The notes: a model not told the origin generated them from the letters alone. 64,000 nt of DNA from Portunus trituberculatus (GCF_017591435.1 NC_059272.1:3887292-3951291), one strand, 5' to 3'; shown: positions 20,791 to 40,918, counted from the stretch's first letter. A program made the numbers and translations.

Positions 20791-21242
20791 GTGCTAGACA
20801 GATATAAAAAGGGCCAGAAAATTGTTCAAGCTAAGGGCATAAGAGAGAGCACCCTTCATACCATTCAGAGTAATGAAGTGAAAATTTGGGCCAGTGTGAA
20901 AGCAGGAACATCACTGATGTCAACAACTTTAAAGACCACCAATTATGGAAAAAATGGAGAAACTGCTCTCTACTTGGGTATACCATCAAAACAAGTCTAA
21001 TGTTTTGGTAAGCATGAGCCTTTTTTCAAGCGAAGGCCAAGTCCTTCTATGATGAACTTGAAGAGGTTGACAAGAAACCCTTCAAAGCAAGCTCAGGGTG
21101 GTTTGCCAACTTTCGAAAGAAATATGGATATCACAACATCAAGATTATGGTGAAATAGCTTCTGCTAACAAGAAGGCTGGTAGTGAATATTCTGTTATCC
21201 TTGAAACTATCATTGAAAAAGGAGACTATTCAGCCAAACAAG
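20791..21242 (+). pseudogene. Tigger-like transposase, CENP-B-type HTH region
   Basis: First frame: MLDRYKKGQKIVQAKGIREST, then LHTIQSNEVKI, matching the N-terminal helix-turn-helix of Tigger/pogo transposases. After a frameshift at about 21000: KAKSFYDELEEVDKKPFKAS then SGWFANFRKKYGYHNIK and GEIASANKKAGSEYS, the second (CENP-B-type) DNA-binding domain. It ends KGDYSAKQV exactly where another element is inserted; the expected catalytic domain is degraded. Frameshifts make it inactive. Confidence 0.85.
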
Positions 21243-21520
21243 TACAGGCAACCCCCGCTTAATGAAGGGGTTACGCTCCTAAAAAAAAAACCTTCGTTAA
21301 GCGAACTCATTATAATATGTTTAACCAGACTTGAACTTCTGTTGAGAGTAAACAAAGCGAGAGTGCATCATAGTACAGTGAAAGGTTTAATGAAAGTAAA
21401 AATTATGAAGTTTAATTTAAGTCATTATAATGTACACTAATGTATGTATGTACGTAAAATTATAATGTTGATGATCTTTAATTTATGAAGGGAGGGAGAG
21501 TGAAACGGGAAAGACACTAA

Positions 21521-22188
21521 AGGCGGCGTCACACTAGCACTTTTTTCGTCGTCTCAGGCGATTTCCGTCGTCTTTTTATTCTTCTGTCAACTCTTTCCGT
21601 CGTCTTGAGTCAGACGGAACGCATCGTTTTCGTCTAGCGCCAATTTCTAGTCAAAATAAGAACTATGGTTTCTAATCAACACTTTTATTAGAAAAATATT
21701 TTTTTGTTAAACGGAAGAATGCTATTATCATAACAAGAAATTTAAATGAGTTGATGAAAATATATTTGTATACATGTTTTTTTTTTTTCTTCTAGCCTAG
21801 CAATGAAAAGTTCCTCAGTTGTTTGTGTACATTTCCAGGGGAGTGTGAATGTGCGACGCTTTTGAATATTTCCAAGGCAACTTCCAAGTAGCTGGCCAAG
21901 ATGAGCAGTTATGTTATCTGTCAGTGAACAAAACACTCTGACGAATTTCTCATAGAGAGCATTAGAGGTCACCGTTGCCTTTGGGATCACAGAACAGCTG
22001 ATTACATTATAAGGTGCAAAAAAGCCGCAGCTTGCTGGGGTGAATGAGAAGCCATGTTTGTTTACAATCGACAAGCGTGGCAAAGACGGAAGCAAGCTTG
22101 TGTGTGACGGCCACCGTCTGCAAAAGTTGACAGTCGTCAGAAAATTGACAGAAAAAGAAGACGGAAAAGTGCTAGTGTGACACCGCCC
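21521..22188. mobile_element. Harbinger-like MITE, 668 bp
   Basis: Ends AGGCGGCGTCACACTAGCAC and, inverted, GGGCGGTGTCACACTAGCAC, flanked by TAA on both sides (21518-21520, 22189-22191). The 3-bp TAA/TTA duplication and GGG/CC ends suit PIF/Harbinger. The 117-codon minus frame inside (21742-22095) resembles nothing that I know. Confidence 0.8.
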
Positions 22189-22389
22189 TAACCGGCAACC
22201 TGTGGAATGTAAACAAAGGGCGCATCATTACATCACATACAAAACTTATGTAGCACATTTCCACAAGGCTTTCCATTTTATCCATTGTAGTCACAAGTTC
22301 AGGTGGTTCTTTTAGCTTGCAAGGAAGATACGGTCTCACCAGCCTTCTTAATACTCTGCTGACTTGAAAATAGTAGAGACAGTAGATGG

Positions 22390-22630
22390 AGTCAAGATGG
22401 TGGCGAGCAATGCTATTAGTTTTCTCGCCTCTCTCGTGTCTGTGAATAATATCCAGCATCACTTCGAGAGTAAGAGACTTCCTGGTCTTCTTAGCAACGC
22501 TAGGCGACATTGCAGGGCGTTTTGGTGGTATATTGAGCAAGGGAAGACGAGCTGCTGCTGACGCTGTTATTGTTTTGAACAGGGGCAATGAGTGGTGCGC
22601 ATTGTCTACGAGAGGCGCTGGTGTATTCAA
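22390..22630 (-). pseudogene. Tigger-like transposase N-terminus (inner element)
   Basis: Minus-strand frame with MSPSVAKKTRKSLTLEVMLD followed by IIHRHERGEKTNSIARHH. This is the K-R-K-S-L-T-L-E...DII.RHE.GEK...IAR block typical of Tigger/CENP-B-like transposase helix-turn-helix domains. The frame then runs into unrelated residues, so only the first domain survives. Confidence 0.85.
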
Positions 22631-23315
22631 AAGCCTGTCGGCTTGCGTGATACGGCGGGGCTTTCAAACTTGAAAAAAATTACTTGGATAAAACTTCGTT
22701 AAAGTGAGTTTGGTGTTCGTTAAACAAGCAGATGGTAGTAAAATCAAACCTTCGTTGTAGTGAAATTTCGTTGTGTGAACTTTCGTTAAGCGGGTGTTGC
22801 CTGTATTCAACATACAGCTACAACACACAAGCACACACTCATACATGCACAGTCCTTGAGATTTCCATTTTCTGTTTCTACAAACTTAACTTTTCATGTG
22901 TTAAGGAACAAAAAGAAGCAAAAGTATCACAAATTCACAACAACTATTGGTAAATTAAGAAAAGCTCTTGATTTGATTGAGGAAAATGAGCCAAATGAAA
23001 AAAAAAAAAAAAAAAGCTTGTAGTGTTGGCAGAATTTGGATGTTATCAAATGTTATGAGAAAAACAGCAGAAGATTGTCCAGATGATAATGACTTCATTC
23101 TTCAAGAGAAAAGGGGAAGAGGAAGAAGAACAGTCAGGAAACTATGAGGGGAAGAGCAGCCAAAGGAGGAATCACAAAAGGGAGAGGGGTCAGAGTTTGA
23201 ATCAGAGTGACAGGCAATAAGGTACAAACAAACATATCTCTTGTTTGATTACATTGTTCTTGTTTTACATGATCTCTTCAGGGAAACAATACTCGTGTAA
23301 ATTAAAAGTTACCTG

Positions 23316-27258
<3,943 letters not shown>

Positions 27259-27280
27259 CCACTACTACTACTAGTACTAG

Positions 27281-27323
<43 letters not shown>

Positions 27324-27341
27324 GCTGCTACTACTACTACT
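27259..27341. repeat. (ACT)n trinucleotide repeat
   Basis: Mostly ACT units with two CTAG-containing and two GCT interruptions; just before the 3' end of a jockey-like LINE. Confidence 0.93.
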
Positions 27342-27511
27342 CAGTGTGTCTCAATGCATGTTTTTTTTTTTTTTTATGCAAGAGAAGAGGCTGGCCAAGG
27401 ACAACAACAAAATGGAAAAAAAGGCCCACTGGATTGCCAGTTCCCTTAAAAGATAATAAGAGTTATCCATAAGTCAGGGACAAATGTCTTGAAACCCCCT
27501 CTTAAAAGAAG

Positions 27512-28381
27512 TCAAGTTGTAAGAAGATGGAAATACAGATGCAGGTAGGGAGTTTCAGAGTTTACCAGAGAAAGGTATGAATGATTGAAAGTACTTGTAT
27601 TAGAGAGTTGGACAGAATAAGGGTGAGAGGAAGAAGAAAGCTCTTGTGCAGTGAGGCTGCAGGAGGAGGGGAAGCAAGCAGTTAGCAAGATCAAAAGAAA
27701 AATTAGCATGAAAATAACACTAAAAGATAGAAAGAGATACAACATTCCAGAGTTGATGAGATGAAAAGCTTTTGATACCACCATATCTAACAAAACTGTG
27801 TGAGTAGAACCCCCCCCCCAAAAAAAAAAAAAAAAAAAAAATGCAGAGTACTCCAAACAAGGACGGATAAGACCTTTGTAGAGAGTTAGCAGTTGGAAGG
27901 GCAAGAAAAACTGGTGGAGACGCTTCAGAACACCTAACTTCATAGAACTTGTTTTAGCAAGAGATGACATGTGAAGTTTCCAATTTAGATTATGAGTAAA
28001 GGACAGACTGAGAATATTCAGTGTAAAAGATGGGGACAACTGAGTGTCATTGAAGAAGAGGGGATAGTTTCTTGGAAGGTTGTGTCGAGTTGATAGATGA
28101 AGGAATTGAGTTTTTGAGGCTTTGAACACTACCAAGTTTTCTCTGCCCCAATCACAAATCCTAGAAAGATCATAAGTCAGGCATTCTGTGCTGTCCCAAG
28201 AAATTTGGCTTAGAAGATCATTAATGAATAATAGAAAGAGAGTGGGTGGACAGGACAGAACACTGAGGAACACCACTATTAATAGATTAATGAGAAGAAC
28301 AGTGGCCATCTCCCACGGCTGCAATAGAACAGTCGGAAAGGAAACATGAGATAAAGTTGCAGAGAGAAGGAGAGAAATCAT
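27512..28381 (-). pseudogene. Jockey-like LINE copy 2, RT end and C-terminal region
   Basis: 289 codons. It starts within RT (LSATLSHVSFPTVL), reads LFLLFINDLLSQISW (the block before the catalytic box), then skips directly to SRICDWGRENLVVFKASKTQ, so the YADD segment is deleted. It ends with the family C-terminal landmarks, with an insertion of a poly-Phe run (from the A tract at 27821-27841). Confidence 0.75.
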
Positions 28382-28822
28382 TGGAGGGCAGTTTTGAAAT
28401 CAGAGCTTTGTGCCAGACTCTATCAAAAGTTTTTCATATGTCTAATACAACAGCAAAAATTTCACCGAAATCTCTAAGAGAAGATGACTAAGACTCAGCA
28501 AGGAAAGCCAGAAGATAACCACTAGAGCACTCTTAATGGAACCTTTACTGGTGATCAGATAGAAGACTGTGAAGTGACAGATGTTTGAGAATCTTCCTAC
28601 TGAGGATAGATTCAAAAACTTTAGACAAGCAAGAAATTAAAGTTATAGGGCGGTAGTTTGAGGGATTAGAACAGTCACTCTTTTTAGGAAAAGAGCTGAA
28701 TGTAGACAAACTTCCAGCATGAAGGAAAGGTAGAAGAAGTCAATAGACATAGTTGACAGAGTTTGGCCAGGCAAGGCGCAAGCACATAAGCACAGTTTTT
28801 GAGAACAATAGGAAGGACCCCA

Positions 28823-29263
28823 TCAGGTCCAGAAGCCTTCCGAGGGTTTAGCTAGCAAAGGCATGGAAAACATCATTATGAAGACTTTGATTGAAGGCAT
28901 GAAATAGTCAGAGGAGGAGGAGAGGAGGACAAGCCCAGAATCATCCAAGGTAGAGTTATTAGCAATGGTTTGAGAGAAAAGTTCACCCTTAGAGACAGAT
29001 GCAATGGCAGTTATGCCATCAGTATGAAATAAAGGAGGAAAAGATGAAGTAAAGTTATTGAGGATGTTTTTGGCCAGATGCCAGAAGTCTGGAGGGGAGT
29101 TTGAGTTTGAAAGATTTTGACATTTTCTATTTATGAAGGAGTGTTTGGCAAGTTGAAGAACAGACTTGGCATGATTCTGGGCAGAGATATAAAGTGCATG
29201 AGATTCAGGAGATGGAAGGGTCAAGTACCTTTTGTGAGCAACCTCTCTTATTTTGTATAGCAC
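28823..29263 (-). pseudogene. Jockey-like LINE copy 2, EN-RT linker
   Basis: 146 codons of the linker between EN and RT, with SPESHALYISAQNHAKSVLQ and HSFINRKCQNLSNSNSPPDF, matching copy 3 at 38358-38672 almost residue for residue. It ends before the conserved RKAYGPDGV block. Confidence 0.75.
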
Positions 29264-29624
29264 GAGAACAGGCTGTGTTAAACCAAGGTTTAGAAGGTTT
29301 AGGTTGAGAAAAAGAATGAGGAATGTACGCCTCCATGCCAGATACTATCACCTCTGTTATGCATTCAGCACAATGAGATGGGTCTCTGACACAGAAACAA
29401 TAATCATTCCAGGGAAAATCAGCATAATACTTCCTCAGGTCCCTCCAACTGGCAGAGGCAAAAGGCCAGAGGGACTTTTGCTTTGGGGAATCCTGAAGAA
29501 GGATTGGAGAAATAGGACAATATACAGATATGAGGTTGTGATCAGAGGAGCCCAACAGAGAAGATAGGATAACAGCATAAGTAGAAAGATTACAGGTAAG
29601 GAAAAGGTCAAGAATGTTGGGCAT
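29205..29624 (-). pseudogene. Jockey-like LINE copy 2, endonuclease C-terminal part
   Basis: 139 codons. Contains PNILDLFLTCNLSTYAVILS and GSSDHNLISVYCPISP, the SDH active-site motif of the endonuclease, followed by the FASASWRDLRKYYADFPWND landmark. The GDFNVH motif lies upstream (about 29745-29765) in another frame. Confidence 0.8.
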
Positions 29625-30466
29625 ATCTCCAAGTCAGTCAGGAATACAAGTAGAGTGTTGCACCAGTTGCTCTAGGTCATGGAGGATAACAGATTTGAAG
29701 GCTAGTTCACCGGGATGGTCACTGAAGGAGAAGAAACCCAAAGCTGGTGGTGAACATTGAAATCTCCAAGGATGAAGATCTCCACGAAAGGGTAGAGGGA
29801 TAGAATGTGCTCCACTTTGGAAGTTAAATAGTCAAAGAATTTACTATAGTCAGAGGAGTCATGGGAGAAATAGACAGCACAGATAAATTTAGTTAGAGAG
29901 TGTCTATTGGGTCAATACCAGATGGTGGAAAACTTGGAAGATTCAAGAGTGTGGGCACAAGAACATGTCAAGTCATTGCGTACATGCACACAACATTCAG
30001 CTTTGGAACAAAAATGAAGATAGAGAAAGTAGGAGGGAACAGAGAAGGAGTTACTGTAAGTTGCCGCAAACAGCTGTGTTTCGGTGAGGAAAAGAAGATA
30101 AGTTTTAGTAAAGGAGAGGTGAAGTTCTATAGATTGAAAATTAGATCCAAGATTGCAAATGTTGCAGAAGTTAATGAAGAAAAGGTTGAGGGAGGTGTCA
30201 AGACATTTTGGGTCAATACCAGGAAAGCAGTCTGACCTGGGCACATTTATGGTCCCCTCCCCAGAAGGGGACTCCGAGGCTGGATTACAAGTCACCATTT
30301 TTTTTATTTTGAGTGAAGGAAGTGTGTGTAGTGAGAGCATGTAATTTTATGAGAAGAAGAGTTGTCTTTAGAGGACAGGCTGTGACTACCCCTTTAATTT
30401 GAGACACAAAGGGAAACGTTCAGTGAGATCACAACTAGCTTTAATGGAAGGTCCACAGCACCCCCA

Positions 30467-35036
<4,570 letters not shown>

Positions 35037-35645
35037 GTTTGTGCTTTCTTGGTGGTGGGTGTACTATGCACATAAGCTAATATTGAAAATTTTTGCATTT
35101 TTTTATTTCTTTTATTATTAGTCTATCATGTCAAGGAGAAAGTGTTGCTAAAAAATGAACAGGAACAAAATGAATAGAGTCTATATATAAAAGTCACTTG
35201 TTCAGTTTTGTGGCAGAGTCTATATTACATAGATTTAAATGTTAGTTCAGTTTAGAGGCAAAGTCTATAATATAGACTCTGCCACAAAACTGAATAGGTG
35301 ACATTTTATATATAGACTCTGCCACAAAACTAAATTAACAATTGAATCTATATATAAATGTTTATTCATGTTTGATTGATGATAATGTATGTCAATACAT
35401 TTAAATGAATGTTTGGATACACTCACATCCAGGACTTGTGACTTGGATGTAATTTACTTCAACTTTTCTTTATATTTTTCACGTATTCATTTTGTTCTTG
35501 TTCATTTTTAGCAACGCTGCTGGCAAGTGGTACAGTTCTTTCTCCTTGACATGATAGACTTATAATAAAAGAAATAAAAAAGAAAAAAAAAAATTTCAAT
35601 ATTAGTTTATGTGCATAGTACATACACCACCAAGAAAGTACAAAC
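35037..35645. repeat. Fold-back structure with nested inverted repeats
   Basis: Outer arms 35037-35176 and 35484-35645 are inverted copies (landmarks CTTTCTTGGTGG, CTATGCACATAA and TCTATCATGTCAAGGAGAAAG). Inner arms 35177-35226 and 35269-35319 are a second, nearly perfect inverted pair built from TATAGACTCTGCCACAAAAC, which recurs a third time at 35312-35331. A 16-base extra stretch in the right outer arm breaks the symmetry. No ORF. Confidence 0.88.
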
Positions 35646-35964
35646 GATGTTGTACGATGAACACAAGCATCCATATCAATATGAGATTAATTATTTAGCA
35701 CAAGGAAGCTTACATTATAGATTATGTGATTCAGAGCAAGCCATTGTCACAGAGTGAGCTGCTGCATCAACCCATTCAGTGTTACACTTTGTCAGGTTGC
35801 CCTTTTTTCATATATTTCTTTATTTGCGCCATAAAATTTGAAAAAATAATTAATAATTTCTTATATACTATTTCTATGTCATGAATATAAGTGTGGGTTC
35901 AATGTGATTTTAATTCTTTGACTTCTCTCTTCTCAAAACCTATGATATCACACTATGAACAGTA

Positions 35965-36587
35965 CAGTAAGGCCCCGCACTTGGCGAATTAATTAGTCTG
36001 GCAAAACTACCGCCAAATGCGAATTTCGCCAAACACGAGTTCCTTATACCATATAAATTGCCTAAAAAATGCCTCAATCAGTCTTTGATCATTGCCAAAG
36101 TCCCTCTTTTGATCCCTAAAATACTATCTTTCGAGCTGAAATAAAATCTTTTGCCTTCCATATTAGAACACATGTACGAAACAAACAAGCATTTGTGATG
36201 CTTTCCTCGTCTGTGCTCCAGTTTTTTCACCCGTTTCCCTCGCCCACTTTCATCCTTGCCACCACCACCATTCTCCTTACGCCCACTGATAGAACCTGTT
36301 GCGCTGGTAGAGGCCATGTTGGCAGTAAATCGCCAGAATTTGTTCCCACACTAGCAGAACAGAGGGTAGCACAAACAAAATGGCTGAAGGGGACTCTCAC
36401 ACTGCCTTCTGATAGGTTTAGAGAGAGGTCTGACGTCACAGGGGAGCTGCATGGTTCACTGTGTGGCTGTCAAGGGATCGCCAAGTTTGAATTCAAATAG
36501 CCAAGCGTGCATTCGGTGGTCCGTGACCACCCTACTGCCAAAGGGAATTTCGCCAAGCTGAGATTCACCAAATGCGGGGGCTTACTG
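35965..36587. mobile_element. Tigger-type MITE, 623 bp
   Basis: The left end CAGTAAGGCCCCGCACTTGG and the inverted right end CAGTAAGCCCCCGCATTTGG are flanked by TA on both sides (35963-35964, 36588-36589). Subterminal sequence also pairs (GCCAAATGCGAATTTCGCC and its inverse). The 79-codon minus frame inside (36078-36317) is Gly/Lys-rich and does not look like transposase. Confidence 0.9.
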
Positions 36588-36652
36588 TACAGGTATTTCT
36601 CAATTTATGCAAGGGATATGTTCCTGAAGGGATTGCATAATGTAAAAATTGC

Positions 36653-36656
<4 letters not shown>

Positions 36657-36715
<59 letters not shown>
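36657..36715. repeat. (AT)n microsatellite
   Basis: An AT run of about 59 bp, about 70 bp to the right of the Tigger-type MITE. The bases 36716-37039 hold no recognised gene. Confidence 0.97.
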
Positions 36716-36720
<5 letters not shown>

Positions 36721-37016
36721 GCCTTGTGATAACGGACACTTCGAGGGTGAGGAGTTGTTCGTCACCATAAACTGTCTGTTACTGAAAGCAGTTTGTCTGC
36801 AAGATCCTTAAAGACCCCTTTCCCTGTTTCAGTAGTTTATCATCTTTTAATAATGCAAAACTTATTTTGATAATTCAATTCAACTTATTCTACACTCAAT
36901 GTTGAAATAAAAGAGTTCATTATTGTTTAAAAGGTGTACACAAATAAAAATTTGCCTTATCAAGAATAGATTAATTAAAGATACAGCTTTCCCATTTGTT
37001 GTAATGGCCCATTCCT

Positions 37017-37676
37017 ATGTGGTCCAGCGGCATCTTTAACATGGAGGAGATAGTATACACCTACCGAAATGATAATTTACTCCCAGCCAGGTCTAATAGC
37101 GCTAGTTCAGGGGGTGCTGTGAACCTTCCATTAAAGTTAGTTGTGATCTCGTTGAACATTTTCCTTTGTGTCTCACAACTCAACAGGGCAGTCACAGCCT
37201 GCCCTCTAAATACAAGTCTCCTTCTTCACACAAAACTACATGCACTTACCAGACACACACATCCTTCACTTAAAATAAGAAATAAAAAAATGGTGACTCC
37301 AAACCCAGCCTTGGAGTCTCCTTCTGGGGAGGGGACCAGAAATGACCCCAGGTCAGACTCCTCTCTTGATAACAAACAGAAATGTTTTGACACCTCCTTC
37401 AACTTTTCCTACATTAACTTCTGCAACATTCGCAGTCTTACATCTAATTTTCAAGCTGTGGAACACCACCTCTCCTCTACTAAACCTCATCTTCTTTTCT
37501 TCACCGAAACACAGCTGTCTGAGGCAACTGACAATAGCCCCTTCTCTGTTCCCTCCTACTTTCTCTATTCTCATTTTCATTCCAAAGCTGGATGTTGTGT
37601 CTATGTGCACAACGACTCAACTTGCTCTCGTGCCCACGCTCTCAAATCTTCCAGGTTTTTCACCATCTGGCTTTGA
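37017..37676 (+). pseudogene. Jockey-like LINE copy 3, 5' region and endonuclease start
   Basis: 219 codons. The first 90 are translated 5' UTR; coding sequence probably starts near KMVTPNPALESPSGEG (about 37289). The endonuclease follows: SYINFCNIRSLTSNFQ (the N motif) and HLLFFTETQLSEAT (the catalytic E). It ends at a stop after about 110 residues of EN, and the remainder is at 37773-38150. Confidence 0.8.
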
Positions 37677-37772
37677 CTCATTAGTCATTCTCTAACTAAA
37701 TTCACCTGTGCTGTCTATCTCTCCCCTAACACTTCTGACTATAGTAAATTCTTTGACTATTCAACTTCCAAA

Positions 37773-38150
37773 GTGGAGCACATTCTGTCCCTCTACCCTT
37801 TCGCTGAGATTTCCATTCTTGGAGATTTCAATGTTCACCACCAGCTTTGGCTTTCCCCTTCCCTCACTGACCATCTTGGTGAACTAGCCTTCAACTTTGC
37901 TATCCTCCATGACCTAGAGCAACTGGTGCAACACCCTACTCATATTCCTGACCGTCTTGGAGACACACCCAACATTCTTGATCTCTTCCTCACCTCTAAC
38001 CCTTCTGCTTATGCTGTCACCCTTTCATCTCCGTTGGGCTCCTCCGATCACAATCTCATTTCTGTATCTTGTCCTATTTCTCCAATCCTCTCAGGATCCC
38101 CAAAGCGAAGGTGCCTCTGGCATTTTGCCTCTGCCAGTTGGGGGACCTGA
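37773..38150 (+). pseudogene. Jockey-like LINE copy 3, endonuclease C-terminal part
   Basis: 125 codons. SILGDFNVHHQLWLS carries the GDFN motif and PLGSSDHNLISVSCP the SDH motif, both intact. The frame stops at the FASASWG-T position, where the other copies read FASASWRDLRKYYADF. Confidence 0.85.
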
Positions 38151-38357
38151 GGAGGTATTATGCTGATTTTCCTGGAATGATTATTGCTTCCGTGTCAGAG
38201 ACCCATCTCTTTGTGCTGAACGCATAACAGAGGTGATAGTGTCTGGCATGGAGGCGTACATTCCTCATTCTTTTCTCAACCTAAACCTTCTAAACCTTGG
38301 TTTAACACAGCCTGTTCTCGTGCTATACATGATAGAGAGGTTGCCCACAAAAGGTAC

Positions 38358-39520
38358 TTGAGCCTTCCATCTCCTGAATCTCATGCACTTTATATTTCTG
38401 CTCGGAATCATGCCAAGTCTGTTCTTCAACTTGCCAAACACTCTTTCATAAATAGAAAATGTCAAAATCTTTCAAACTCAAACTCCCCTCGTGACTTCTG
38501 GCATCTAGCCAAAAACATCTCAAATAACTTCACTTCTTCATCTTTCCCTCCTTTATTTCATCCTGATGGCACCACTGCCATCTCTTCTATCTCTAAAGCT
38601 GAACTCTTTCCTCAAACCTTTGCTCACAACTTCACCTTGGATGATTCTGGGCTTGTCCCTGCCTCCCTCTGACTATTTCATGTCTACAATTAAAATTCTT
38701 CGTAATGATGTTTTCCATGCCCTTGCTGGCCTAAACCCTCGGAAGGCTTATGGACCTGATGGGGTCCCTCCTATTGTTCTCAAAAATTGTGCTTCTGTGC
38801 TTGCACCTTGCCTGGCCAAACTCTTTCAACTTTGTCTATCGACTTCTACCTTTCCTTCCTGCTGGAAGTTTGTAGGCCTGTTCTTAAAAGGGGTGACCGT
38901 TCTAATCCCTCAAACTACCGTCTTTTAGTTTTAATCTCTTGCTTGTCTAGAGTTTTTAATCTGTCCTGAATAGGAAGATTCTCAAACATCTATCACTTCA
39001 CAATCTTCTATCTGATCGCCAGTATGGCTTCCGTCAAGGTCCCTCTACTGGTGATCTTCTGGCTTATCTTACTGAATCTTGGTCATCCTCTTTTAGAGAT
39101 TTCGGTGAAACTTTTGCTGTTGCGTTAGACATATCAAAAGCTTTTGATAGAGCTTGGCATAAAGCTTTGATTTCCAAATTGCCCTCCTACGATTTCCATC
39201 CTTCTCTCTACAACTTCATCTCAAGTCTCCTTTCCGACCATTCTATTGCTGCTGTAGTAGATGGCCACTGTTCTTCTCCTAAATCTATTAATAGTGGTGT
39301 TCCTCAGGGTTCTGTCTTGTCTTTCTATTATTCATTAATGATCTTCCTAACCAAACTTCTTGCCCTATTCACTCTTACGCTGATGATACCACCCTACATC
39401 TTTCATCACCCTTTCAGAGACGACCAACCCTTCAGGAAGTCAACAGATCACGCAGGGACGCCACAGAACGCCTCACTTCTGATCTTTCTAAGATTTCCGA
39501 TTGTGGTAGAGAAAATCTAG
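38358..39520 (+). pseudogene. Jockey-like LINE copy 3, linker and reverse transcriptase
   Basis: RT spread over several frames: linker 38358-38672; RKAYGPDGVPPIVLKN (38740-38790); NPSNYR-like block (38910); VALDISKAFDRAWHKALIS (39120-39170), with the first catalytic Asp; SGVPQGSVLS (39293-39325); SYADDTTLH (39376-39402), with the catalytic Asp pair intact. At least four frame changes. Confidence 0.85.
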
Positions 39521-39767
39521 TAGTTTTCAATGACTCAAAAACTTAATTCCTCCATCTATCAACTCAACACAACCTTCCAGACACCAATCCCCTCTTCTAC
39601 AGTGACACTCAACTGTCTCGCTCTTCCACACTGAATATCCTCGGTCTGTCCTTTACTCATAATCTTAACTGAAAAATTCACATCTCGTCTCTTGCTAAAA
39701 CAGCTTCTATGAAGTTAGGCGTTCTGAGGCATTTCTGCCAGTTTTCTCGCCCCTCCAACTGTTTACT

Positions 39768-40100
39768 TTGTACGAGGTCCTTATCCATCCCTGTATAGAG
39801 TACTCTTCACATGTTTTGGGGGGTTCCACTCACACAGTTTTATTAGATAGGGTGAAATCAAAAGCTTTTCATCTCATCAACTCCCCTCCTCTGACTGAAT
39901 GTCTTCAGCCTCTTTACAACTACCGAAATGCTGCATCTTTTTCTTGCTTTTATTGCTACTTTCATTCTAACTGTTCTACTGATCCTGCTAACTCTATGCC
40001 TCCCCTCCTCCTGCGGCCTCGCTGCACAAGGCTTTCTTCTTCCTCTCATCCTTATTCTATCCAACTCTCTAATACAAGACTGGCCCTCTCTCCTACATAA
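39768..40100 (+). pseudogene. Jockey-like LINE copy 3, C-terminal region
   Basis: 110 codons: YEVLIHPCIEYSSHV, STHTVLLDRVKSKAFHLINS and the SSSSHPYSIQLSNTR landmark. It lacks the last 45 or so residues seen in copy 1 (the GKLWNSLP part), so the 3' end is truncated or internally deleted before the A-rich tail. Confidence 0.8.
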
Positions 40101-40186
40101 AAAAAAAGAAAAAAAAATTAATGACTGCCTGAAGGACCTTACTGCAGTGACAAAGGAGAGGAGGAAGACAAGAGTTTGTTAGTCAC

Positions 40187-40420
40187 GGGGACGCCGTGGT
40201 ACAGTGGAACCATGCGCGCTTTGGGGTCCGAGGGATCTCCAAGCGCACGGGTTCGAATCCTGTCCATGGTCCGAGTGTAGGTTGGGCTTCCTCACTCGGG
40301 GCAACGGTTTCCTAGCGGGTGGGCTTTGAGATAGGAAGTACCCTAAACAGTATCCCCTTTAGCCCAGAAATTCCCGTGAAAAGTCCACATGGTATAAAAA
40401 AAAAAAAAAAAAAAAAAAAG
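40187..40420 (+). mobile_element. tRNA-headed SINE with poly(A) tail
   Basis: Plus-strand head with A box (TGGTACAGTGG) and B box (GGTTCGAATCC) separated by a long variable part, suggesting a Ser/Leu-type tRNA ancestor. The body is about 125 bp and ends in an A run (40397-40420). Unlike the other SINEs here it has no (CA)n tail and is on the plus strand. Confidence 0.8.
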
Positions 40421-40773
40421 AGTAAACTACCTCCACACTATTGCCTCCTTACTCTCTGTCTTTGTCTTTCTTTTTCTCCCTCTGTTTTCTATATATATAT
40501 TGATGTGTTTCCGAAATTACTTCCAAAATCATTCTATCTTTTGTTCCACATCGCTGAAGAGGTAAAATTAAGGCATGTTCTCTATAGAAAAGGGTTCCCC
40601 ATCCTAAAGGTGGCATCTTAGCACAGAAGTGTGACCCTGTTGAGTGCTGGCTGCTGGGGCCGATATCTTATGCAGTCTTGCCATAGAGTACTGCCCTGCT
40701 ACAAATTTGCCATATGACCACCCTCACAGCCAATCTAAGGCAGTACTCTGCAATGGGAACAAGTATTTCTTGG

Positions 40774-40918
<145 letters not shown>

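Larger units (their letters stand above)
21245..22803 (-). mobile_element. Inner Tigger-like transposon with TA target duplication
   Basis: The left end CAGGCAACCCCCGCTTAATGA and the inverted right end CAGGCAACACCCGCTTAACGA are terminal inverted repeats, with TA directly outside on both sides (21243-21244, 22804-22805). It carries a short transposase N-terminus on the minus strand and is itself interrupted by a MITE at 21521-22188. Without the MITE it is about 890 bp, a deletion derivative. Confidence 0.92.
20791..23315 (+). mobile_element. Outer Tigger-like transposon, interrupted
   Basis: Carries the DNA-binding part of a Tigger/pogo transposase (20791-21242), then after the nested element continues at 22806 with TTCAAC (the FN of the family's KQVFN-DE block). 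A decayed C-terminal reading follows (22960-23150; LDLIEENEPNE). The right end GTTACCTG followed by TA at 23316-23317 fits a Tigger terminus; the left terminus is not identified. Confidence 0.75.
27355..30466 (-). mobile_element. Jockey-like LINE copy 2, near full length, inactive
   Basis: Minus-strand copy running from the 5' region (30466-30240; complement of the GTGTCTCACAACTCAA landmark) through EN (about 30230-29200), linker (29263-28860), RT (about 28840-28100) and C-terminal region (to about 27500). It ends in an A-rich tail (T run at 27359-27376). Frameshifts and stops are throughout, and part of the RT region around 28200-28400 is shortened: the YADD box is not visible. Same family as 14478, 37040, 45470 and 63888. 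Confidence 0.88.
37040..40118 (+). mobile_element. Jockey-like LINE copy 3, most complete
   Basis: Order: 5' region (37040-37290), EN (37400-38150), linker (38150-38670), RT (38680-39480), C-terminal region (39500-40100) and an A-rich end (40100-40118). All EN and RT motifs can be found, though in several frames: FCNIRSL, FTETQL, GDFNVHH, SDHNLIS, YGPDGVPP, DISKAFDRAW, SGVPQGSVLS, YADDTTLH. Multiple frameshifts and stops; inactive. This is the reference copy for the family in this window. Confidence 0.92.

Noticed and set aside
21742..22095. 117-codon minus frame inside the Harbinger-like MITE
   Set aside because: No transposase or Myb/SANT motif recognisable; the element is too short to be autonomous.
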